This document shows, in pieces, positions 28,312 to 37,210 of a stretch of 64,000 nucleotides of DNA. The translations under genes and the position numbers were made by a program. This DNA is from Chlorokybus atmophyticus. Lineage: Eukaryota > Streptophyta > Chlorokybophyceae > Chlorokybales > Chlorokybaceae. Under the pieces are notes generated by a model, which saw nothing but the letters and a program-made list of their open reading frames with translations, was not told the DNA's origin and ran no database searches. The DNA is taken from assembly GCA_009103225.1 (NCBI GenBank), contig RHPI01002568.1, forward strand, positions 46,425 through 110,424. Reading direction: 5' to 3'. Numbering within the stretch: position 1 is the stretch's first letter; each line of letters opens with the position of its first letter.

Positions 28312-29990
28312 ATGGCAACCAACTACGACAAGGTGACCGTGGAGCCTTTGGACGTGGACAACTACAACACATAGAGCGTGCGCATGAAGATGTTGCTGGT
28401 ACATAAAGACTTGTGGGAGTGGGTGGACCTGGAGGAGGCTGACCCTATGTCTACAAGGCAGAGTTCGGTGTTTAAGCAGCAAAGTGGGAGAGCGCTTGCC
28501 CTGATCGGTCTCAACGTGAAGGACCATCACTTGGTGTTGGTGGACGGCTGCAAGACTGCACGAGAAGCTTGGGAGAAATTGGCATCGCACTTCAAGGCGA
28601 AGAATAGCGCGAGGAAGGTGCAGCTGAAGAGAGAGCTCGCTGGGTTGAAGAAGCAAGGCGCAGCGGAGCCGCTTACCAAGTATGTGTCGCGTGCACGAGA
28701 GTTGCAGAAGGACCTTCAAGGTGTTGGCTATGAGGTGAAAGAGTACGAGTTGGTGTGGCAAGTACTGTCCTGGTTGCCTGAAGAGTATGACACGGTGATC
28801 ACGGTCTTGGAGGGCTTGGAGGCAGAACCACGGTGGACGAGGTGGTTCCAAGATTGCTGCAGGTGGAGTCGAGGCTGGCGAAGAAGCATGAGGAAGGCCC
28901 AGAGGCGTTGGCTTTCTCAGCGACTTTAGGAAGAGGCACTGATCAGTATCAGCATGGGTCTGGGCGTTTCAGTGGTGATGGTGGCGGTTCTAGTGGTGGT
29001 GGTAGAGGAGCGTCAAGGAGTGACAGGGTCTGCTACTATTGCGGGAAGAAGGGCCATATCAGGGTGCATTGCTCGATGAGGAAGCAACACGAAGAGGAGC
29101 GTGGTGGAGAGAAGCATCATGCCATGACGGGACGTGTTCGAGAAACGCCTATGGCCTTTCATGCAACAACGGATGGTGAGGCAGCTGGTTGCTGGACTCG
29201 GGTTGCACGAGGCATATGACGGGTGATCGTGAGAAGTTGGCGAAGTACAAGGTCTTGGAGAAACCTACGAAGGTGAAGTTCGGCAAGACGGAGGTGTTCG
29301 CAGTTGGTGTAGGAGAAGCCAAATCCTGTCCCAGGTTGGAGGAAGGACGAGGCAAGTGTTGTTGAGAGAGGTTTTGTATGTCCCAGGGCTAGAGGTTAGC
29401 CTATTCTCTGTGCGCATCGCGGCGAGAGTTGGTGCTGTGACAGTGTTTAGTGGGGACATAGGAAGGGTAGTGCTGCGTGGTGTCACAGAGTTGGTTGGCA
29501 TCAACGTTGGAGGGCTCTACATCATTATGGATGTCAAGGGTGCGGAGATGCACAAGAAGACCAAGGTGGAGGTGTCCAAGTCAGCACCGGTTGTGAAGAA
29601 GATGAAGTAGAAGGCCAAGGTCGAGCCTGTTACTCATAAGGGAGCGGGAGCTCAAGAGAAGGTGACGAATAGCGTGTCACATGCGAGTGGTGGAGTAATT
29701 CCACGTGTGGAGGTTGCTGGTGGTGTCAAGAAGGCTGAAGGTGCAGTTCCGGAGCCCGTGGGAGCCAAATGAGGCGTTGGCATCAGCAAGGACAAGAAGG
29801 AGAAGCATGGTAGTAGTGGTGTGCAGGACGTTGCCGAGAGTGAGCACGTGGGAGCACATGCAAATGACCATGAGAGTTGCAATAAGGGTGTGCAAGTGAA
29901 GAGCTTCAAGGAGGCGCTCATGAGAGGTGCGGGAAGTGTTTTCAAGATGGTTGAAAGAGCAAAGGATGGCGTGGGAGTTCGTCGCGCATA
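28312..29990 (+). pseudogene. gag: Copia-4 Gag, protease remnant and Lys-rich tail
   Basis: The ATG at 28312 (MATNYDKVTVEPLDVDNYNT) aligns with the Copia-1 start. A TAG at 28372-28374 stands where Copia-1 has Trp. The UBN2 Gag domain follows (28378-28830). After a 1-nt shift come P-R-L-L-Q-V-E-S-R-L, a Gly-rich spacer and a CCHC knuckle (C-Y-Y-C-G-K-K-G-H-I-R-V-H-C, near 29030). Protease remains (V-L-Y-V-P-G-L-E-V-S-L-F-S-V) occur at 29370-29420. The C-terminal region (29540-29990) is Lys/Val/Ser-rich (K-K-T-K-V-E-V-S-K) with stops at 29608, about 29769 and about 29990; it has no counterpart in the other copia elements here. Confidence 0.82.
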
Positions 29991-30045
29991 AGTACGCAAG
30001 GAGTTGGCATCGAAGGTGTTAAAGGCCAAGCTGCCCGCGTGGGAG

Positions 30046-30514
30046 TGTTGAGAATATTCTTGTATCCGGTCAGCTTGCCCTGTGGATAAAAATAGCCACG
30101 AGAAGATTCAGGTGCGAGAAGGTTCCAGTCGATAAAGGTCCAGGCGAGGACTTCAGTCGAGAAGGTTCCAGGCGCGGAGTCGAGTCCGGAGTCTGGAGAC
30201 TTCCAGGCGCTGTAGAAGAAACGTTGTAGCTCGGTGGTTACGTTATTGTATGGCGCGTGTCATAGCTTGTTGAAAAGCTCTTGAAAGTAGCTACGCGGTG
30301 CAACTTAGAGCGCAGGCATCGGTTGAGTGTAGAAGTCGTGGTGGCTTCTAGAGTAGACAGGTGCAGAACTGGCGGGTATAAAAGCCCGCGGTATGACTTT
30401 GTTGTAATCCTTAGAAAGCCTTTTGGATCAGCCTTGTGTGTATGCTCTGGTAGAGTGTGTGTACTTGTGCTTGCACCAAATCCATGCATGGTCTGTAGTG
30501 TCCGAATCTCAACA
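30046..30514 (+). repeat. 3' LTR of Copia-4
   Basis: A 469-bp LTR, nearly identical to 27732-28199, ending TCAACA and followed by the CGATT target copy. Confidence 0.94.
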
Positions 30515-31029
30515 CGATTTCGTGGGCTTGGTCTCTCCCATGCCAGGTTGGCCGTTCGCATCACGGTGACCAGCGTGCACGTTGTTTATACAGTAAAGAC
30601 AGCCCCATAAAAATTGCGGCGCTGTGGACGACCTCCTTCGAGCCATGGTGTACTGCCTGGGACTGTCCACCGTGCCAAGAGACTGTCAACACCTACCCAA
30701 TAGCACCCTGAACCAAACCCTTCACCCTCAATCTTCGCTCAACAACAACAACAACTATGCCAAAGGTCTTGCAGCGCTTATGTACGCCGCCAACCCACAG
30801 ACAGCCGTTGATCATGGTGCTGACAGCCGTCAATTCCTAGGTGAGTTCAACCCTAATTTACCGGCAGCCGCGTCGCTCTCTTGGCGAGTTGCATTGTTGC
30901 GCTCCTTGTGCGGCTTGTGCAAACTCACAGCGCTTGTGCGGCTTGTGTGGTTGTTATGTAAGGCACTGATCCGACAGTCCCGGTTGTTTATGTAAGGCAC
31001 TGGTCCGACAATCCCTATTGACAGTGCAC
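30515..31029. other. Host sequence interrupted by Copia-4; possible minus-strand exon
   Basis: Across the Copia-4 site (27600-27731 joined to 30515 on) the minus strand gives D-Q-A-H-E-I-A-Q-H-W-N-G-A-L-C-R-M-M-R-V-L-G-N-K-G-G, ending at a GGTAAGAA donor near 27612. This looks like an exon into which Copia-4 inserted. The rest, including Asn-rich caacaacaac at 30750, shows no clear gene. Confidence 0.35.
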
Positions 31030-31475
31030 AGCTTGCGTTGCTCACTTGCTGTGGTGCCAGGACACTTGCACTTTTGTTGTGCTGTTTGCCAGTTGATTTC
31101 AGCTGTTGGAAGGTGAGCAGGTTGCTTACAAGCTTGAATGCTGCTTGCTTGCTTGCATGACAGGCGACAGCTTGGGTTGCTCACTTGCTGTGGTGCCAGG
31201 AAACTTGCACTTGTGCTGTGCTGTTTGCCGGTTGTTTTCAGCTGTTGAAAGGTGAGCAGGTTGCTTACAAGCTTGAAAGCTTGCTTGCTTGTATGACAGT
31301 CTCTATTGACAGTCGACAGCTTGCGTTACTCACTTGCTGTTGTGCCAGGACACTTGCACTTCTGCTGTGCTGTTTGCCAGTTGATTTCAACTGTTAAAAG
31401 GTGAGCAGGTTGCTTACAAGCTTGAATGCCGCTTCCTTGCTTACATGACAGTCTCTATTGACAGTCGACAGCTTA
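31030..31475. repeat. Three tandem copies of a 140-155-bp unit
   Basis: Units begin near 31030, 31170 and 31318 with cttg(c/g)gttgctcacttgctgt, and each contains gacagtc-like ends, tttgcc(a/g)gttg and ggtgagcaggttgcttacaagcttgaa. Each holds a tttcag-ctgttgg-aaggtgagc core that looks like a 10-nt micro-exon between acceptor and donor; in unit 3 the acceptor is lost (tttcaa). Probably an intronic tandem repeat of the surrounding gene. Confidence 0.75.
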
Positions 31476-31536
31476 GGTTGCCCCAAGTGGGAAGTCAAAC
31501 TGTCTTTGCTCTAAGTTCAGTTGTTTGTTCATGCAG

Positions 31537-31775
31537 TCCAACTGACACCGTGACCACTGGGGAGGCAAGACAAATGCCCGCTGCAACTGATTGCGTCAGA
31601 GCAAAGGGGAACCACTTGCTCGGCCAAGTGACGGGCTCGCAGTTCCTAATGAAACCAGAGTTCAAGCATATGCGCACAACGCATATCAACAACCTGGCGA
31701 AGCTGAAAAAGGGACATATGCGAGTCAGAACAACCAAAGCGGACGTACAATGTCTGTGTTACCCACTGGATGCCA
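31537..31775 (+). CDS. Candidate exon of an unrecognised host gene
   Basis: Bounded by acceptor catgcag (ends 31536) and donor GTGAGAAG (31776). Frame: P-T-D-T-V-T-T-G-E-A-R-Q-M-P ... G-N-H-L-L-G-Q-V-T-G-S-Q-F-L-M-K-P-E-F-K-H-M, then a basic segment. Start phase 2, end phase 1. No domain recognised; an intermediate exon is needed to join 31958. Confidence 0.4.
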
Positions 31776-31957
31776 GTGAGAAGCAAGGATGGCAACCTTG
31801 GCATTCACCTACTTGTGAAAGAGAGGCATTTTCTCTATGGCCAGCTGGCAAGCAGCTGCCATGGTGGGCGTACTCTGGAGGTACATTGCTTGCTGTGGAT
31901 ATGCTCCTGCTGTGACAGTATGGTGCATGCGTGCAAGAACATCTCTGTTTTAAACAG

Positions 31958-32117
31958 CATGCAGGGCAGGGAGATGGAGTGGCCCATGATGTTCTTGGCC
32001 GGCGGAGGCATCTGTCCATGTGAGGCATGCGGCAACGACGATCGCATTGTGGTGCCGGGTTGCAAGAACATACTGCCTATGACTGCAGCTCGGCACAGCA
32101 CAGATACAGACACAAAG
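31958..32117 (+). CDS. Candidate Cys-rich exon of the same host gene
   Basis: Acceptor ttttaaacag (ends 31957), donor GTCAGTAAG (32118), ending in phase 0. It encodes M-M-F-L-A-G-G-G-I-C-P-C-E-A-C-G-N-D-D-R-I-V-V-P-G-C-K, with four closely spaced Cys residues that may bind zinc. It joins in phase 0 to the exon at 32404. Confidence 0.5.
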
Positions 32118-32403
32118 GTCAGTAAGGGCTGTTGTTAGCGCGCGGCATGACTTATTGGCACGCGTTTGCGCACACACTCACAACAGCACACATACCATCT
32201 CTTACATCACATCACGCACTGTCTCCAACTATCTGTTGCTCTCTGACAGACACGGACAGTCGCACACACATACATCACACCGTGCTTGTATGGCGTTACG
32301 TTAAGCCGCGCACTCGTGGTCCTCACAGTCACTTGACAGTCGCAGGCTGTCTCATATGGACAGTCGCCAATGCAATCTATTGATGGATGTATAACATGTG
32401 CAG

Positions 32404-32737
32404 GCTGCTGGAGCCATCTTCGACTATGAAGATTAAACAGTTGCAATGGACTTGGATTTTGCAGCTGCGATTGTTTGCGACACCAAACCAAACGCTCCCA
32501 TTAGAGAGCAGGCGATAGACGTGTACGAATACTACTAGCACATTGAGCACGCGGTGTTCACCGGTCGTCACTAGCTGCCATTCAAGGATCCTGAGCGAAT
32601 GGTGTCTTATCCAGACGAGAGGATCTTGCGAGCAATTGTCAGCTTTGCAGCAAAGAAAAGAAAGAAAAAATGGTTGATGGCGAACAACGAGGTTGAAGGA
32701 GGGTGCGAGTGGCGATATGAATCTCGCAAACTACCAG
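32404..32737 (+). CDS. Host exon with three in-frame TAA/TAG codons
   Basis: Acceptor tgtgcag (ends 32403), donor GTGTGC (32738). Phase 0 at the start matches the donor of the previous exon. Coding is coherent throughout (D-L-D-F-A-A-A-I-V-C-D; E-R-M-V-S-Y-P-D-E-R-I-L-R-A-I-V-S; a K-K-R-K-K-K basic patch) but contains TAA at 32434-32436 and TAG at 32536-32538 and 32572-32574. There is no in-frame TGA. Either a pseudogene with several C-to-T changes or evidence of stop-codon recoding. Family unknown. Confidence 0.45.
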
Positions 32738-33116
32738 GTGTGCATATTAAACTGCAAGTCATTGACATCCTTGGGTAGTTGTCAAGATGACTACACATCG
32801 CAGGGCTGTTGGGCGAGGGAAGGAAGAAAAAGCCATAGCAACCCAAGAGGCAGTGGATGCGACAGCCCTAGGTGCGTGGTTTACTGTGCTACAGTTACAT
32901 GTGTGTCACAATACTGTGTGTCTTGTGTAAGCACAGGTAGACTCACAGTTGTTTTGCAGATATTTGATGCACGAGTTGGCTGGAGGGGCTGTTCACAGAG
33001 GCTGTGAAGCAAGGGTGTCCCTGGCTCCTGAGGCTGTCGTTGGCTCCTAAGGCTGGGATAAAAATCCCGATCCAGAGGTACGGACCATTGATGGGCCTTT
33101 GACGTCAATCGGTGTG
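32738..33116 (+). other. Possible further exon and a promoter-like palindrome
   Basis: Around 32788-32872 the frame T-T-H-R-R-A-V-G-R-G-K-E-E-K-A-I-A-T ends before GTGCGTGG and could be an exon. At about 33050 gctgggataaaaatcccgatcc repeats the TATA-in-a-stem pattern of the copia LTRs and may be an LTR relic. No other feature seen. Confidence 0.3.
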
Positions 33117-33803
33117 ATGGCGCGTGTACAAGTTCTCATGGCATCAAGCTCGAACGTGCATGTGAAGGTGCCAAAGCCATTCAAGGGTCAACGTGATGGA
33201 GATGCAGTAGACGAATGAGTATTTTAAGTATCGTCTTGGTTGAAGCTCACGGAGGTGCCCACGCATCCGCACGTTGAGGTTGTAGCGACATTGCTTGAAG
33301 GTGCGACACTTGTATGGTGAAGACCCCGTTGTACGCGTGTCGCAAAAGGGTTGGCGCTACCAATAACCACCATAGACGAGTTGGCTCTGAAGACCAGGCA
33401 TCAGTTTGTTCCCGTGGAGAGTGTAAAGGCAGCACGCGATAACATTGCAGCCCTTGTGCAAATGGGGTCGGTGACGGCGTACACGGCTACGTTTCAGCAT
33501 TTGGTGATGTCCATACCCAACATGACCGAGGAAGAGCAGTTGGACACGTACACACGTGGTTTGAAACTTTTGGGACTTAAAGAAGTGGACCTACGGGACC
33601 GTAAAACTTTGGTGGAAGCTATACGCATCGTGGAGTGTCTCGACGCGTTGTACTTCAAGTCTTCTGCAACAAACGCTGATTGGAGGCGTGGGAGCAAGCA
33701 AGAGCTTGGTGATCAGCCTAGGGAAAGCTTTCAACATGCATGGACACGAAGGGAACCAAGTTCACAACTTGCTAAGGAAGGTGGAGCTGATTTTAGACCA
33801 TCA
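33117..33803 (+). pseudogene. gag: Decayed gag of the gag-only element family
   Basis: Clearly homologous to 3756-4440: M-A-S-S-S-x-V-H-V-K-V-P-K, F-K-G-Q-R-D-G-D-A-V-D-E, then a frame 33351-33803 with R-H-Q-F-V-P-V-E-S-V-K-A-A-R-D and Y-T-R-G-L-K. TGA and TAA codons break the first part (about 33217). The copy ends where the Gypsy-B 3' repeat begins at 33804, so Gypsy-B inserted into it. Confidence 0.9.
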
Positions 33804-33915
33804 TGTCGGGTCGAGGAGAGTTAAGGGTCACATTGTCTCGGGCCGCTGCAGGGAAATACATGCTTGCTAACCCTGTCGCTGCAACATGTTATAACATGTA
33901 ATAAAAGTAAAAGAT

Positions 33916-34365
33916 TATCGAGATGCGTTGACAAACCTACACATGCACATGTATGCACGCCACCCAACACCAACGCCAAGAGTCTGCAACAACAAGACTA
34001 AGACCAAGACCATCTATTGCCATCGTGTCCGCGGTTTTAATACTCGCCAGGAATACACCTGTCTACTCTAGAAGCAACCACGTTCGCTACACGTATTCGA
34101 ATGCTGCATTCTAAGAAGCATCTTGTAACTACTTTCAAGGGCTATTTACTAAGCTCTAGAACGCCCAAATTGGTGCAGTAACCACCGAGTTATGACGATT
34201 CTCGTGCAGGCCGGAAAGTCGCCAGACTCCGGACTCGAGTCCGCGCCTAGAACCTTCACGCGCCTGGAAACTTTCGACTTGAGTCCTCGCCTAGAGCCTT
34301 CTCGCGGCCATTCCTATTCAGAGGGCAAGCTGACCGTCCGCCTGGATGTAGGAATATCTTCAACA
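33916..34365 (-). mobile_element. Solo LTR nested in the Gypsy-B terminal repeat
   Basis: 450 bp, same family as 24843-25291. Target duplication AAGAT at 33911-33915 and 34366-34370. The left terminus has decayed from TGTTGAG to TATCGAG. Confidence 0.93.
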
Positions 34366-34805
34366 AAGATAACCCAGCTCGTATGGCGAGGAGTGCTTGG
34401 TGGAGCTGCTCCGCTGTCGCTAAATCACACGGACATGTGGAGGTGGTGTCCTCCTTAGTGTATAGGCTGTGCTGTAGGGCACACAGTTAACAAGCTACTA
34501 CTATAGGTAGTGCTGTTTACACAGTTCTTTGCATGAGCGGAAGTGTGTTACACTTTTAAGTGAGGTGAATGAGCAAGCAACACGTGGATATTACGCCCTA
34601 ACTGATGCCGACAAACACAGTGCGAGCAGGCACACCAAGCTCACAGCAATGACGAGCACGATGCACACACGAGCATGCACAGGCTCTCACACAGTGAGGG
34701 GGTTCTTGGTAACCGGGATGGCGTTGTTCGCAATTCAAGTCGTTTCACAAGCTCTTAGCTTTCTCACTCATTGTGGCACCGGCTGATCCGGTGAACACTG
34801 TGACT

Positions 34806-34864
34806 ACTTATACAAGTCCAATCGATTGAACTTGTATAAGTGTTTTGAACAGTCATGACTGTTC
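34806..34864. repeat. Two neighbouring palindromes in the Gypsy-B A repeat
   Basis: 34806-34841 is a 36-bp palindrome with one mismatched pair and no spacer (centre caatcgattg). 34847-34864 is a perfect 18-bp palindrome (GAACAGTCATGACTGTTC). The matching place in the Gypsy-A A repeats has only one arm of each, so the other arms were added in Gypsy-B. Confidence 0.85.
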
Positions 34865-35415
34865 AGAAAATAAGCTGACGGTCATATCGACGCTATTTCC
34901 ACAGCAATTGTCACTCGACATAGGACACAACTTATAATTGAACTCACAACTGAACAGCTACGCGTGGTGCCTATGTAGGCTATGGTTGTGAGCTATTCAG
35001 GAGTCATGACCTAGCTAATGGTCGGTGACGCGCGCGCGCTGGTATGCTGGTAGGTCCGGCGATGGTTTTCGATGTAGACATGCTCAGTGAAGGTAGGTAT
35101 GCGAGGGCATTAGGCATGACAGCTGTCGGGTCGAGGAGAGTCAAGGGTCACATTGTCTCGGGCCGCTGCAGGGAAAGACATGCTTGCTAGCCCTGTCGCT
35201 GCAACATGTTATAACATGTAATAAACGTAAAAGATAACCTAGCTCGTATGGCATGAGTGCTTGGTGGAGCTGCTCCGCTGTTGCTGAATCACATGGACAT
35301 GTGGAGGCGGTGTCCTCCTTATTGAACAGGCTGTGCTGTAGGGCACACACTTAACAAGCCACCCCCCCTGAGTTTTTGGGAAGGTTCCAGCTCCAGATTT
35401 CAGTTGTTAACGTAG

Positions 35416-36753
35416 GTGAGGAGGACCGTTGGTGCAGCAATTGTCGCACCAATACTCTTCCATGGGTATTGCGTCCAATGGGGGCTCCAATCAGTAGCAA
35501 TGCAGGCCCTTGTTGCAACCATTGCAAAGCATTATGAGTGCGTCGTCGCTGGCGCTGCCGCATCGTTCACAGCGTGTGCTGCGGGCGCGGCGAGGGTGCT
35601 GGATGCGCGCAAAGGCCGCTATGTAAGGAAGATGACATGGCGCGCAGTTCACCATGTTGTCTTTCAACCTCTCGCCGTTTTGACTGAGGAGGTCCAGCAG
35701 TCCTGTGGGGTACACCTTGAGTACCTTGTAAACGGTGCGGCCCACGGATGTGTCGAGCGTGTCCTTAGTTGCTGTCATGCGGTAGGCAAAGTACCCTGCT
35801 TGAAACCGTCGTTGGCGCTCATTGTAGAAGCCGCTCCGCACGCCCTCGTAGCGCAGGGTGTCGCGGTGTTGCGCAATGCGCAGGTTGTTGAAGGCCATCG
35901 GGACGGTGTGCTCGAACAGCGTGGCGCGTATGATAATGTCGTGGTGCATCCAGTCGAGATCGCCGAGGTTGTTCATTACAAGGTCTCCTTCTTGCTTTGC
36001 ACGAAAGGGAAGCAATAACGGACGCCCGAACAGCAGGTAGTATGGGCTGTACTCGCGCAGAGCCGCCTGCTTTTACAATCGGTATTCAAGAGCCACCTAA
36101 GGAAGGTGGTCGTCCCAGGTTTTCTTCTCATATTTTAGCACGTACTTGCGGAGTGCCTTCTTGATGGTCTGTACTGTCTGCTTGGCAAGACTGTCGGCTT
36201 AGGGGTGGTCACACGAAGTGCGACAATGATCGATGTAGCATCTGTTCAACAGGGTGTTAAACTCCCCTCTGAACTCAGTGCCTTGGTCGGTGATAACTTC
36301 AGCACAGTTGCCGAACCGGCTGAGGACATGGGAGAGGAAGGCTTGAGACACCCCCCTGCTGCTCTTGTCGGATAATGGCACCAGCTCCACCCATCCGAAG
36401 AAGTGCTCAATTATGACCAGGATGTAACGGTTGCCACGTGCCGAGGGTGCCAAGTCTTCCAAGATGTTGAGTCCCCAGCGATAGAAAAGACCGGAGATGG
36501 GGAGAGGGTGCAAGGTGGCGTTGCGTGTGTTGAGGCTGGCGCATATCATGTCACACTGTTGGCAGTGATTGACGAGCCCCTAAACCTGTTTGGACCCATA
36601 CCACCAATATTGTGCCCTTACCAGGCTGACGGTACGCTTGATACCGAACTGTCCAAGCTTGGTGTGAAGGGCAGTGATGATGCCCTCGCGTGTCGGCACC
36701 TCCTTGTCCTCATTATGGACGCGGCAGTACTGTTGAAGGTATCACATGGGTGA
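35416..36753 (-). pseudogene. pol: Gypsy-B integrase and PHD finger
   Basis: Read on the minus strand. Integrase zinc region remains near 36750-36560 (F-G-I-K-R-T is recognisable in shifted frames), then the DDE core (L-N-I-L-E-D-L, I-T-D-Q-G-T-E-F, 36549-36199). Then come the Ty3-like C-terminal segment (36015-35640) and a PHD finger (C-E-R-C-G-S-A-S-D-D-A-L-I-M-L-C-N-G-C-N-K-G-L-H-C-Y, 35570-35491). Interrupted by stops, and in the 36750 region by a solo LTR. Confidence 0.85.
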
Positions 36754-37141
36754 CGCTTGTATCCGGTCAGCTTGCCCTCTACACAAGAGTCGAGAGTCGA
36801 AGGTATGTGCTGAGCACGTGGACTTCGGACTTAGTAAGATGGTTGAGCCAGGACTCCGGACTTGATGCTGAGTAGAGCGTTGGGAGAAACCGCGCATCTT
36901 TGTAGATACGTAAGCTTAGCAGGCGTGGCTTAACTTGCTGGAAAGCTCCGGTCGTGAGCTAAACAGCGCAACTTGAAGCGCGTTAAAAGGCTGAGTATTG
37001 TGCACGGTGCTTGCAAATGTAGACGTGTGTAGAAACTAGCGGGGTATAAAACCCCTGGACTTGTATGGCATTGATGGCAGTAGCAGTCATGCTCTTGTGT
37101 TGATGTTGTTGGCGTGTCACTTGCACGTGTGTATGTCAACA
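36731..37141 (+). mobile_element. Solo LTR of a further copia family, in Gypsy-B
   Basis: 411 bp, TGTTGAAGG to GTCAACA, plus orientation, target duplication AGTAC at 36726-36730 and 37142-37146. Promoter stem GGGG-TATAAAA-CCCC at 37041-37055. Its body is recognisably related to the Copia-1 LTR. Confidence 0.94.
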
Positions 37142-37210
37142 AGTACACCTTGTCATCCACCCACCAGTAGTGGCAGGTGCGTGGACTGACATGATCTTTC
37201 TATCGTGCAC

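Larger units (their letters stand above)
27732..30514 (+). mobile_element. Copia-4: short Gag-protease-only copia element
   Basis: LTRs 27732-28199 and 30046-30514 (468 and 469 bp, nearly identical by eye), TGTTGA to TCAACA. Target duplication CGATT at 27727-27731 and 30515-30519. Half-tRNA primer site 28200-28213. The 1.85-kb interior encodes copia Gag and remnants of protease, then a lysine-rich tail, with no integrase, reverse transcriptase or RNase H. The purine tract gcgtgggag precedes the 3' LTR as in Copia-1. It must be mobilised in trans. Confidence 0.94.
33804..35356 (-). repeat. Gypsy-B 3' terminal B1-A2-B2 repeat block
   Basis: B1 is 35356-35124 and begins TGTTAAGT right after a C-run (polypurine tract on the minus strand, 35357-35370). 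A2 runs 35121 to about 34493; B2 runs 34492-33804 and contains the solo LTR. B2 without that insertion is about the same length as B1 (233 bp). The B1|A2 junction is the palindrome GACAGCTGTC (35118-35127), the same as in Gypsy-A. B2 ends CCGACA. Confidence 0.85.

Noticed and set aside
31030-31475. CRISPR-like array
   Set aside because: Units are 140-155 bp, contiguous and without unique spacers, in eukaryotic DNA: a plain tandem repeat.
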